NCBI GenBank assembly: GCA_958298945.1 | Contig: OY282605.1 | Span: 40,402,811 to 40,466,810 of the forward strand | Direction of reading: 5' to 3' | Length of the DNA stretch: 64,000 bases | Source: Atherix ibis | Lineage: Eukaryota; Arthropoda; Insecta; Diptera; Athericidae | In this document: piece after piece, positions 22,501-34,300 of the stretch | How positions within the stretch are numbered: position 1 is the first letter of the stretch | Layout: every line of letters starts with the position of its first letter | Made by a program: the position numbers and the translations under genes | The notes under the pieces: generated by a model | Databases searched by the model: none | Told to the model about the DNA's origin: nothing | Seen by the model: the letters and a program-made list of their open reading frames with translations, nothing else

Positions 22501-24980
22501 CCCCAAGCGAAAACTTTCAATTTTACTGCAGTTTTTAAGAAATTGTATTTTTCGCAAATTTCGGTCAAAATCGATGCTGTTTTCAGCAATTTACGCATTT
22601 TGAATGTTTCTGTATCGTTTGGATCAAAAAAATCGTTTATTGACAAAAGTTCAATTTTCGGGAAAAATTGCAAATCTTCCAAAGCGAAAACTTTCAATTT
22701 CACTGCAGTTTTTAAGAAATTGTATTTTTCGCAAATTTCGGTCAAAATCGATGCTGTTTTCAGCAATTTACGCATTTTGAATGTTTCTGTATCGTTTGGA
22801 TCAAAAAAATCGTTTATTGACAAAAGTTCAATTTTCGGGAAAAATTGCAAATCTTCCAATGAGCCCCAAGCGAAAACTTTCAATTTTACTGCAGTTTTTA
22901 AGAAATCGTATTTTCCGCAAATTTCGGTCAAAATCGATGCTGTTTTCAGCAATTTACGCATTTTGAATGTTTCTGTATCGTTTGGATCAAAAAAATCGTT
23001 TATTGACAAAAGTTCAATTTTCGGGAAAAATTGCAAATCTTCCAATGCTCCCCAAGCAAAAATTTTCAATTTTACTGCAGTTTTAAAAAATTGTATACAA
23101 AAGTTCAATTTTCGGGAAAAATTGCAAATCTTCCAATGCGCCCCAAGCGAAAACTTTCAATTTTACTGCAGTTTTTAAGAAATTGTATTTTCCGCAAATT
23201 TCGATCAAAATCGATGCTATTTTCAGTAATTTACGCATTTTCAATGTTTCTGTATTGTTTGGATAAAAAAAATCGTTTATTCACAAAAGTTCAATTTTCG
23301 GGAAAAATTGCAAATCTTCCAATGCTCCCCAAGCGAAAATTTTCAATTTTACTGCAGTTTTTAAGAAATTGTATTTTTCGCAAATTTCGGTCAAAATCGA
23401 TGCTATTTTCCGTAATTTACGCATTTTGAATGTTTCTGTATCGTTTGGATCAAAAAAATCGTTTATTGACAAATGTTCAATTTTCGGGAAAAATTGCAAA
23501 TCTTCCAATACTCCCCAAGCGAAAATTTTCAATTTTACTGCAGTTTTAAAAAAATTGTATTTTCCGCAAATTTCGGTCAAAATCGATGCTATTTTCAGTA
23601 ATTTACGCATTTTGAATGTTTCTGTATCGCTTGGATCAAAAAAACATTTATTGACAAAAATTCAATTTTCGGGAAAAATTGCAAATCTTCCAATGCTCCC
23701 CAAGCGAAAATTTTCAATTTTACTGCAGTTTTTAAGAAATTGTATTTTCCGCAAATTTCGATCAAAATCGATGCTATTTTCAGTAATTTACGCATTTTCA
23801 ATGTTTCTGTATCGTTTGGATAAAAAAAATCGTTTATTGACAAAAGTTCAATTTTCGGAAAAAATTGCAAATCTTCCAATGCTCCCCAAGCGAAAATTTT
23901 TCAATTTTACTGCAGTTTTTAAGAAATTGTATTTTCCGCAAATTTCGATCAAAATCGATGCTATTTTCAGTAATTTACGCATTTTCAATGTTTCTGTATC
24001 GTTTGGATCAAAAAAATCGTTTATTGACAAAAGTTCAATTTTCGGGAAAAATTGCAAATCTTCCAATGTTCCTAAAGCGAAAATTTTCAATTTTACTGCA
24101 GTTTTAAAAAAATTGTATTTACCGAAAATTTCGGTCATTTTGAATGTTTCTGTATCGTTTGGATCAAAAAAATCGTTTATTGACAAAAGTTCAATTTTCG
24201 GGAAAAATTGCAAATCTTCCAATGCTCCCCAAGCAAAAATTTTCAATTTTACTGCAGTTTTAAAAAACTGTATACAAAAGTTCAATTTTCGGGAAAAATT
24301 GCAAATCTTCCAATGCGCCCCAAGCGAAAACTTTCAATTTTACTGCAGTTTTTAAGAAATTGTATTTTTCGCAAATTTCGGTCAAAATCGATGCTGTTTT
24401 CAGCAATTTACGCATTTTGAATGTTTCTGTATCGTTTGGATCAAAAAAATCGTTTATTGACAAAAGTTCAATTTTCGGGAAAAATTGCAAATCTTCCAAA
24501 GCGAAAACTTTCAATTTTACTGCAGTTTTTAAGAAATTGTATTTTTCGCAAATTTCGGTCAAAATCGATGCTGTTTTCAGCAATTTACGCATTTTGAATG
24601 TTTCTGTATCGTTTGGATCAAAAAAATCGTTTATTGACAAAAGTTCAATTTTCGGGAAAAATTGCAAATCTTCCAAAGCGAAAACTTTCAATTTTACTGC
24701 AGTTTTTAAGAAATTGTATTTTTCGCAAATTTCGGTCAAAATCGATGCTGTTTTCAGCAATTTACGCATTTTGAATGTTTCTGTATCGTTTGGATCAAAA
24801 AAATCGTTTATTGACAAAAGTTCAATTTTCGGGAAAAATTGCAAATCTTCCAATGAGCCCCAAGCGAAAACTTTCAATTTTACTGCAGTTTTTAAGAAAT
24901 CGTATTTTCCGCAAATTTCGGTCAAAATCGATGCTGTTTTCAGCAATTTACGCATTTTCAATGTTTCTGTATCGTTTGGA
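16600..24980. repeat. satellite, about 187-bp monomer with higher-order repeats
   Basis: About 49 monomers by counting gcaaatcttcca, most spaced 183-191 bases apart. Each full monomer has ctgcag, atcgatgct and cgtttattgac. Several variants recur: a short form with ttgtatacaaaag (about 90 bp), a form lacking atgctcccc before agcg (about 177 bp), a form with tttaccgaaaat followed by a deletion, and two early monomers with long C-runs. The variant tattcacaaaag occurs at about 19180, 20906 and 23281, and gatcaaaaaaacatttattg at about 18050, 19535, 21261, 21819 and 23636. This gives a higher-order unit of 1726 bp plus a local 558-bp (three-monomer) duplication. Long ORFs on both strands are by-products of near-3n monomers. 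Confidence 0.95.
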
Positions 24981-24984
24981 CCAA

Positions 24985-25455
24985 AAATTTCACGATCTTG
25001 GCGGCAAATTTCACGTCACAAAATGTCGATAATTTCACGTCACAAAAGTTCTGGAAACTGTTCGGGCAATAGAGCCAAAATTTGTAGTATTATGTAACTG
25101 GTGATACTACTTTCTTATAGTCGAGATTCCAATCTTTAGTTTTAGGTCAAAATAAATTGGGTATCATATGCTCATAGCGCTCAGAATCGACAGTAACAGT
25201 TTCTAATTTTTAATAAAAACACCTTAAGACCAAAAAGCACATCAGAAGATCACTTTTCGTGGATACAATGGCTTTTCCAAAAATAATTTATTCATTTTCA
25301 AAGCCCCATAAAACTTTTATGTTTAAAGACGTATTCATCGAGCGAAAACTTATTGAATAAAATTTATTGGAAAAATCAGCATCTAAAATATGTTGTTCCA
25401 GCACCCAATCGGCATTTTTCTGCGCAAATTTAACGCTTTTTTATCACAGTTAAAA
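24985..25455 (-). pseudogene. transposase catalytic piece right of the satellite
   Basis: The minus strand, from 25455 downward, reads NADWVLEQHILDADF, then YGALKMNKLFLEKPLYPRKV, CAFWS, ETVTVDSERYEHMIPNLF, LALLPEQFPEL and NLPPRS. These are blocks of the DUF4817-type transposase in the correct order, with stops and frameshifts between them. The text stops at the WPPRS-like motif, where the satellite begins. The C-terminal block reappears on the other side of the satellite at 16566-16500. Confidence 0.75.
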
Positions 25456-26614
25456 ATTAATAGTTATTATTTACTAAAATTAATAGTTATTTTTAATAAA
25501 TAAATATTTTTTTTTAAATCTCAAATGACCTGTTAAATTAGCTTAAAACAAAAATCATATTTAAAGTTCAAATTTACAAAACTATTATTTTCTCTTTGTT
25601 ATTTTTTTAATTAAAATTCTTTAAAATTTATCAATATTTTTCGATAACACTTAAATTTTTTTTGAATAGTTTTTCACTACACATGCCATTTTGTCCAATT
25701 TTAACAAATGCTCGTAAAAGTGTTAGCAAAAAACTATGGCAAAGCTCAACTTTAACATTTTTTTCCCCTAACGAATTGTATATATATATTGTATATATGA
25801 AGAAGAAAAAAATAGTTTAACCAAAAAACTATTGGTTTTATAAATATTAAATATTATCAAAAAAAAATTGATTTTATTCTTTTTAAGTACGTAAAATCTA
25901 CCGAAAACTTTAATGAATTTTTTCCTTTTCAGAACCCGCACGTGATTTTTGGGAAAAATTTATTCCAATTTGTGTATTTCACAGTATAGATTTTGGCAAA
26001 TACTGAAATTTTTTTGTCAACATCAAAACACCACAAGAGATATTCTAAAATATTTTTTTCAAAAATTTATTTTATTACTTGCTAATCAGGTATGATAATT
26101 AGCTAAAATATCAAGTTTATCTGGACCGGTAGTGGTGTTCTACTACCACTTTCATACTTTTCTGCGCACTTCCACTTTTCAATTTTATATCATTTTTTCC
26201 ATGTAAATATATTAGGTTTTTTTCTTTATTTATTTATAAAATTATTATACTATATAAAAAAAAAAGATACTAATCTCAAGGGTAATCGGTGAATATCTCA
26301 TATACCAAATAGAAAATTCAAATCTGATTCAATGAAAAGTAAAAGTTCACAATGATCGGCATCATTATCATTCGTAACATCTGCACACGAAACTATGGAG
26401 ATTATATAAACAAGATTTTATTAATGAACAAATATTATAATAGGAAAAAATAGAGAATAAAACGAATTAAAAAAAAACCGACATTTTGAATATATTGTAA
26501 TTTTTGCATAGAAGATATACACTAGTCCTACATTAGAGTTTGACATTGAAAAGAAATAAACGAGACAAAAAAAAGAGTGGGGGGGGGAGGACGCAGCAAC
26601 CCATCATCATATTA
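25456..26614. other. AT-rich intronic sequence
   Basis: No gene recognised. A G-run (9 bases) lies near 26580, just before the dispersed repeat at 26615. Confidence 0.45.
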
Positions 26615-26870
26615 TTAATAATAATAAACTTTCATATGTAAATGCCATTTGGATATAACACCACCTACGGAACTGTGAATAAGAAGAAGAGAATAGCATC
26701 TCAATATTAAAATTATTAGTTCAGACGCCCCCATTATTATTCGCCATAAAATTGTAGGGTTTTTGTGGTGACTTTTCAAACTAACATCTCTCCATAGTGT
26801 TTTTGATTTTAATGTTTTGTTTGTTGTTTTCTTTATTAATTTACACATATTTAAAATCAGAAAAGCTTTT
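26615..26870. repeat. dispersed repeat, copy 1
   Basis: About 220-250 bp similar to 36656-36870 in the same orientation. Shared blocks are atttggatataacaccacct, attattagttca, attattattcg and gacttttcaaactaacatct. It ends in an ATT-rich stretch. No coding potential could be confirmed. In both places it neighbours a piece of the DUF4817-type transposase. Confidence 0.75.
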
Positions 26871-27149
26871 AAAAAAAAATTAGTATATTTTTTATATAAG
26901 CAATATTTTATATTATTTTCACAATAAAACTAATTTTGCATAAATAATCTCATAGGCAATAATATTTTTCTTTTAATATTTCTAAAGGGTTATCGAATTT
27001 GTTCTTTGGAAAGAAAATTTATACAAAAGATACTTTTGATTAAAAATTAACTTATAATTTTATTTTATTAAATTTTGAAATATTTGTCATTGGATTAAAA
27101 ATTAACAATATTTAAAGAACTACTACAAAACTTCCTACAGAACTGGGAA

Positions 27150-27270
27150 TTTTCTCACAAAATTTTGGGTCTTGTAGCACCGTATAGTTTAAATCACATA
27201 TACTTAAGATTAATATTTTTAAATTCAGAACTGAGCGTTCAAAGAAATATTAACGTTCCAATGAGATCTT
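27150..27270 (-). pseudogene. transposase relic (DUF4817-type family)
   Basis: The minus strand reads ERSVLNLKILILS and, in a shifted frame, YMxFKLYGATRPKIL. This aligns with the DDMWFQQDGAT block of the family and with the copy at 57510-57570 (LDNMWF, QNGATS). It is short and heavily decayed. Confidence 0.5.
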
Positions 27271-27869
27271 TATACCCCAATGCAGACCAGCGAGTCACTG
27301 TCCGCGGATACGATTTCTTCTCCAAGGGTACTTATAGATTTCTAAAGCCCTTTTTATATTACAATAATATAATAATTTTGGCTATTGACATATCCACCAA
27401 TCGAGAATTATGAAGCCCACAATCTTCTCTTAAAATGGTAAATGGGTAAATAACATAAATTAAAAAAAAATATATTTAAAGAAAACGCAATCTTTTAAAA
27501 TATTTTATATCAAAATATCAAATAACAAATTAGTAGTTTAATAAATAATTTTGAAAATAATATATATTTTGAATAAATACTTAAAAACAGAGCTGTACTT
27601 TAAAAACTAAGAAATGGATAATACGGAATTATTAAAGAATTTAATTTTAATTTTTAATATGCAATAATTTTTTATGAAACAAATTTTTAATAAAGATTAA
27701 TAAAGTTTTTATGATAATATAAGAGGTAAAAATAATTTTAAAAAAATATTATATGACTTGAAACATTAAATCAGAATAGTAAAAATTTGGAATCCTGAAC
27801 TATGAATGATATCCTGAATACCATGGAAAAATGCAGCGAATCCTACTCTCTGGTTATGTCCTCAACCTA

Positions 27870-28050
27870 AATCCCATCTCAACGATTGCTCTTTTCAGGT
27901 ACCAGTATCTCTAAGGGTAACATGCTAGGTCCAATACTCTACCAAATTCTTACCCATAGTATTCCTTGTCAAAATAATATCCTTACCAATATATAAGCCA
28001 ATAATATAGCAATTCTAATCGAGCATGAAAATCCTTCCACAGCCATAATA
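27870..28050 (+). pseudogene. jockey-type reverse transcriptase relic
   Basis: The plus strand reads GTSISKGNMLGPILYQILTH followed by SIPCQN, and about 20 codons later ANNIAILIEHENPSTA. These match the AGVPQGS-LGPILY and ADDIAIL-S blocks of jockey reverse transcriptases. The catalytic Asp pair has become Asn-Asn. Confidence 0.65.
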
Positions 28051-28059
28051 ATTTCAGAA

Positions 28060-31000
28060 AATATTTTTCCCAATAAAACTAATTTTCGTTAATAATGTAA
28101 GGACTTTTTAATAGCAAAAAATATTTTCTTCTTTCAGTACAAATTATAATTATTTCCAACCAAGATTCTGAATGATAAATTTATGTTCTTTTAATAGAAT
28201 CATTTTCTGTGCATATACTTTTAATGAAGAGTTTGTTTTTAATAAAAAAAAATACAAATTATAAAAACCAATATAGAATTTTATTGTAAAAATTCAAGTA
28301 AAGTTTTTAATTTAATGAAAATTTTTTAAAAATTCCTTGTATATTTTTGATTATAAATTGGAAATAAGAATATGAAAAAAAAACTAAAAAGGATTTTTTA
28401 AAGGAGAAAAGCCAACATAGCATCAATATTAAGGACCAAAATAAATAAATATAAAGCTAAAGGACTAAATGAATAAATAAATAGTTTTACTCAGTTATTG
28501 GAAACTATTTATTTGGATATTTAAAAGCTTTTTGAAAAAATCCTTCAATTTTTAAGAGGTCTTCATAGAAATATTTTTTTTGTAAAAATTCTCACAACTG
28601 TTTACAGAAAAATTTATCTTATCGTAATGGTTTTCTAAAGTACTTACTTAATTATTACATTAAATCACAAATTTATTCTATTACTTAATTATATAATAAT
28701 GAAAGTTCACAATTTTTACAATTTTCATTATTTTAAAATATTTATTAATTGTTCAATCAAGAAATGGTTTTTATTTTAAAATTGTTTTTTTTTTTAATGT
28801 AACAATAATTTTTTTCTAAATTTCTTAAAGAAATGTCAATATTATTTCTAATTAATAAATTTAATTGAAAAATCTTTTATTCATTTTTATTCAAATCACA
28901 GCAAAAATTAAAGAATCTCTTTTTCATAGAATCACAAACAAATCACTTCACAATAAGAAATATAAAAAAATATCCAAAACACTTTTTTTTTTTAACTAAA
29001 TTTTAATAAAAATAAAATAATCTTTTCCACTAAAATCAAGTTTATAAATTCTATTCTTTCAAAATCTTATAGGATAACATCAAAAATAGTACACACTATA
29101 TAAAAAAAATCTACTTAACAGTCTTAGAAAAATGTTCATTTCGATAAATTTCTCAAAATTGTTAATTTCCACCAAAAAGAATAATAAACAAATTTTATAG
29201 TCTAGATAAATACAAAACGAATTCCAAAGGATAGTTATAATAAGGAAGAAATTGTTGATCCATTAAGGATAACCATCCCAAATTGGATAGTATCGTTTGT
29301 AGACACTACAACCCGATGGCATCGGTGCCATGTTAAAATCTCTGACTACGATTCTGAACTGATAGTAAAAATATTGAACAAATCTTCAAGTTAGCATCAT
29401 GAACTAACTACAGCAGCCAATACATTACCAAATAGTGTATAATATATTGGCAAAAGCCTTAATCGGCATCAGATCCAAATATCTTATTCGGGTAGGCGGC
29501 AAGTTGGCTTTAGCGACAAAAACCTATCATTATTAATACGGAAAATGGGCAATGTAAGGTGTGCTGTGATGTACCATCGGTTTTGGCTAGTATTTGTGAG
29601 TATGACTTCATAGAGTGTACACTAAATATTCCATCTGACTTCATACTTGTACTATTACTGCGTTTTAGAAGCCCACATATCAAAACCATTTATCCCCAGA
29701 TGCAAAAAAAAAAATATAAAAACTTATATGCGATCGATTTACGGAGATCGCGGACAGGTATGTAAGTTCCACCTAAACGAATAGAATACACTAGCGACCA
29801 CACCAGTGTATATTAATTTGAATCCGGAAAGGTCGATTGCAGATACAAAATGGCAAATACTGATCAGAAATCCGTTTCAGATCTAGAAATGCCATCCCAC
29901 ATAGTTTTCTATTCGCACTCCCGGGCAAAATCTGTGTGGCATCAGCTGCGTTCCGAAATCATCAAAACAGACTGAGTTCCGTGCACCAGGAATCTTCTAA
30001 GATCTAAATTAGAGAAATTTCCATAAGTCTAAACAGTGCATGGGTTGCTGACACCGATGACGCCATTCGTGTAACCAAACTAGCCGCTGTCCTTTTTTAA
30101 CATTCTATCAACGTTCGGATTTTATTTGTTGATCATTCGAGGAATTGCTAAGCCCCATCAACTGGGCAAAGTGCTTAAACTTACTCCACTCATGCAGGGA
30201 ATCCATTTCAATCCAATATTAACCATTATTTCAATAATAAACCGTTCCTCATTAAAATGCATCCATAGTTGTTTGTCGTTTTTTTTTTTTTTTGTATCTA
30301 AACTTTTAAGTATCTGTAAAATTCGTCATAATCACATTAAGAAGGTAAATAATACGTGAGAAACAGTACTGCTAGGCTATCCAAGCATCATTTAACTTTC
30401 CAGCTGGCCGATGGCATTAAATGTGACTATTTTGGTAAATCAAGTTACAATAATTATGAAGAAAAAGCTCTTGTTGGATATTTTGAAAGTTTTTATCTTG
30501 GAAAGTATCGCTTCGGGCAGAGTATGTGGGCAAGCGACAAGACTGCAAATCTCAATGCCATAATTTCGACCATTACCACATTACCATCAGATCCCCTACT
30601 ATCGTGAATTTTGCCATTTGGCAACCAATAAATCGCCCATTACCACTAGATCTTTTATTTTCAACCATAAAGATCCCCTTTTCTTCTGGCACCGTTGAAC
30701 ATCTTGAAAATTTTTGGGATGCTGTCCAAAATCCGAATAATGATCGAGTGTTTAATACGGTTGGCCTCACTCATTTCGTTCAATTTATGAAAATGGAAGT
30801 TACAAGGTGGGTGTCACATCGGATTAATATTATTTGTTTTCGGAATTTATGTTTGTCTATTTGGCCGATCTCTACATGATTACAGATTTATGAGAGTTTA
30901 CACTCCATATGGTAATTTTTGGATTGTTTTGTTTTTGTTTTTAATTCACCTCGTACACTGGACTCTTTCCAAATATATTCAGTCATATTTTTAACACCAT

Positions 31001-31619
31001 AAATTTGATTTTTACTTTTTTTTTGGAGACAGTATATTATAAATAAATATTTAGTTTTGTATGATTTTTTTTAAAAAACTGTAGATACTCTAGTATAATG
31101 GACTGGTTTTAATTTTATTGCACAATTTTTTAAGTGAATAGATTGAAATAATTTACACAGAAGAGTTGTTTTTTTTAATTTACACAGAAAACGTATAGTT
31201 TTTGGTAAACCAAATATTCCCTTATATAGAATGACCACGAAATGATTTATACCAATTTTAATAATAGCCTTTCTTTGAAAAATAAAATAAAACAAATTTT
31301 CCTCTTTTCATATGAAGTATTATGAGTGCTTTGATTTTTATTTTGGTTTTTCATTGAAATTTTCTTTTCAATACAAGTTATAATTTTGTACTTACTTTAA
31401 TGACACTTTTGAGGAAAAAAACTCCAAATAAGCATTGTTCATAGAAACAAATTCAATCAATTTATATAAGGAAAATACACTTGAAAGTGTATCGATCGAA
31501 AAAAATACGATATCTACCAAGGTGAGATTGAATTTTTTTTTATTTCTGAAAATGATATTTATTATTTTCGCACAATAAAAATACAGTAAAAGAGAATAAT
31601 TCAATAGTTACATTTATTT
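28060..31619. other. mostly AT-rich; unclassified patches
   Basis: The stretch 29260-30120 is less AT-rich and may be a decayed retroelement (QVGFSDKNLSLLI is weakly RT-like), but this is not secure. At 30356-30607 and 30526-30879 two overlapping plus-strand ORFs (83 and 117 residues, the second with GTVEHLENFWDAVQNPNND) look coding-like, but match nothing I know. No splice structure could be assigned. Confidence 0.35.
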
Positions 31620-33895
31620 TGAAATCAATTTGGACTAATGGAAATTTAAATTTATAAAAGATAATATTTGGGGACTTGGTCAAATATACCCGCATTTTTG
31701 CAAATACTCAGTTGATTTTGCTGATCTATAATTAAATTATAGTAAAAAATTGGTAAAAAAAATATTTTTAAAAATCGATTTGGACTTATGGAGAATAAAA
31801 TATGTAAAATATACTATTCGGGAACTTGGTCAAGATACACCCGCATTTTTGATAAGACTCAGTTGATTTTGCTGATGTACAATTAAATTATGATAAGAAA
31901 TTTGTTAAAAAAATATTAAAGCCAATTTGGACTTATGGAGAATAAAATATATAAAACAAATTATGTCGAGACTTGGTCAAAGTATAACAACAGTTTAACC
32001 AAGACTAAATTGATTTTGTTAATCTAAAATTAAATTATGGTAAAAAATTGGTAAAAAAAAACCTTAAAGCCAATAAGGACTTATGGAGAATAAAATATTT
32101 AAATCATAATATTCGGGAACTTGGTCAACATATATCCAGAGTTGGTTTTTTAGGTCTAAGATTAAAATATTTTAAATAATTGGAAATAAATAATTTTTTT
32201 TAAATCAATTTGGAAAAATAAAAAGTAAAATTTATAAAACCAAATATTTTGGAACTTGATTAACAGATACCCACAGTTTAATCACGATTTAACTGAATTT
32301 CTTCGTCTAAAATTAAATTATTGCAATAAAAAAAATATTTTTTGAAATCAATTTGGACTAATGGAAAATAAAATTTTCAAATCATATGTGTAATATTTAG
32401 GGACTTGGTCAATAGATATCCATAATTTCAAGAAAACTCTATTGATTTTGTCGTTCTTAAATTAACTTATTGTAAATTAGATTTTTTTTAAGTCAATTTG
32501 GACTAACAGAAAATAAAATTTATAATTAGTTTTTTTGGGCCTTAGGCAGCATAAACGCTTAGTTTTAGAAAGACTAAATTTAATTTGTTAGTCTAGAATT
32601 AAATTATGAAAAAAATGGTAAAAAAAATTTTTTTTAAGCCAATTTGAACTTTTAAAAATTAACATTAAAAAAATATAATATTATGGGACTTGGTATATAC
32701 ATTTACACGGTTTTGCTAAAAAGCCAATTTAAATTTGGAAATTTTAAATTAAATTATTGTAAATAATTGATAATAAATATAATTTTTCTTTAAGCCAATT
32801 TGGACTAATGATTGTTTAGCATTTATTAACATTTATTGAACATAATATATGGGCACCTGGCCAGTAGATACTCATAGTTTTAGAAAGACTAAATTAAATT
32901 TGTTGGTCTAGCATTAAATTTTGAAAAAAAATAGCAAAAAAAAATTTTCCTTAAGCCATTTTGAACTAATGAAAAATAAATTTTATTGAACATAATATAT
33001 GGGGGCCTGGCCAGTAGATACCCACAGTCTTAGAAAGATTAAATTTAATTTATTTGTCTAGAATTAAATTATAAAAAAAAATTATTAAAAAAAATTTTCT
33101 TTAGGCTAATTTGAACTAATGGAAAATAAAATTTATTGAATATAATTTTTGGGGACCAGGCCAGTAGGTACCTATACTTTTAGAACGACGTAATTTAATT
33201 TGTTGGTCTTAAATTAATTTATGAAAAAAAATTGGTAAAAAAAATTTTCCTCTAGCCAATTTGAACTAATGGAAAATAAAATTTATTGAACATAATATTT
33301 AGAAACTTGGCCAGTAGATACCCATAGTTTCAGACAGACTGAATTAAATTTGTTGGTCTAAAATTAAATTATGATAAAAAATTGGTAAAAAAATTTTTCT
33401 TGAAGCCAATTTGAACTAATGGAAAATAAAATTTATTAAACATAATATTTAGAAACTTGGCCAGTAGATACCCATAGTTTCAGAAAGACTAAATTAAATT
33501 TGTTGGTTTTGAATTAAATTATGATAAAAAAATTGGTAAAAAAATTTTTCTTTAAACCAATTTGGACTAACGGAAAATAAAATTGATTAAACATAATATT
33601 TGGCGATCTGGCCAATAGATACCTATGACATATTCAAGACTAAATTGAATTTGGTTGATCTAGAATTAAATTATTGCAAATAATTAGTTTTAAATAAAAT
33701 GTTAGTTTTTATGCTAATGGATAATAAAAATAGATCAATTTGGGCTAATAAATAATAAATTGTTAAAACCTTATTCTGCGAGATTTAGTCAACAAATCGT
33801 CATAGTTTAAACAAAATTCAATTAAGTTGGTTGATTTAAATTTGAATTTTTGTAAATAATTAATTTAAAAAAATTTAAAATAAATTATTATCAAT
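31620..33895. repeat. 150-bp tandem satellite, about 15 copies
   Basis: Period 148-155 bp, followed by the recurring pieces ggacttggtca / cttggccagtagata, then attaaattat, ggtaaaaaa and tttggactaatggaaaataa. Divergence is high at both edges and lower near 32950-33560. Related copies lie at 37215-37890. No protein coding. The high-coordinate edge lies about 115 bases from a transposase relic. Confidence 0.9.
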
Positions 33896-34009
33896 AATTG
33901 AATTTGAATTTTTTTTTTAAAAAAAGGTCCTTCAATATAAATAATTTTTATATAAATATGCAATAATATATAATATCATTCAAACAAGTGCTATAAGACT
34001 TCTTGAAGT

Positions 34010-34300
34010 ACTCGATCATTTGAGTTAAATTTAAAAATTGTATTTATATCGCCAGAGCGCTCAGGATTGAAGGATCCATCTTTATTTTTAAAGAAATACG
34101 ACCCCCTATTGGGGGTCTTCAGACCAAAATGCACATGTTTAAGATTAAAGTTAGCTTTATCACAATAACTTGTGGGTTTTTAGAGCCTTATATACGGTAA
34201 TTGTTATTTTTGATGCATCCACCGAACGAAAAAAAACCCTCTTTACTGAGGGCAAAAAAGGCCGAATTTTTCACTTTCGTTGAAAAAAAAATAACAAAAA
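34010..34300 (-). pseudogene. transposase relic (DUF4817-type family)
   Basis: The minus strand reads CAFWSEDP near 34120, then SYFFKNKDGSFNPERSGDIN near 34090-34040. This corresponds to VWCAFWSGG and YFFKNEDGETVTVNSERY of the family. The tail gatcgagtacttc resembles the C-terminal region of the copy at 36560. An internal deletion joins the two parts. Confidence 0.6.

Noticed and set aside
16608..25097. Dozens of ORFs of 60-483 codons across the satellite on both strands
   Set aside because: They follow the monomer, overlap on opposite strands and vary with copy variants; they are products of repeat length, not genes.
31392..31604. 70-residue minus-strand ORF next to the 150-bp satellite, tested as transposase C-terminus
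   Set aside because: No NIRQV-AEL block or other family motif could be read.
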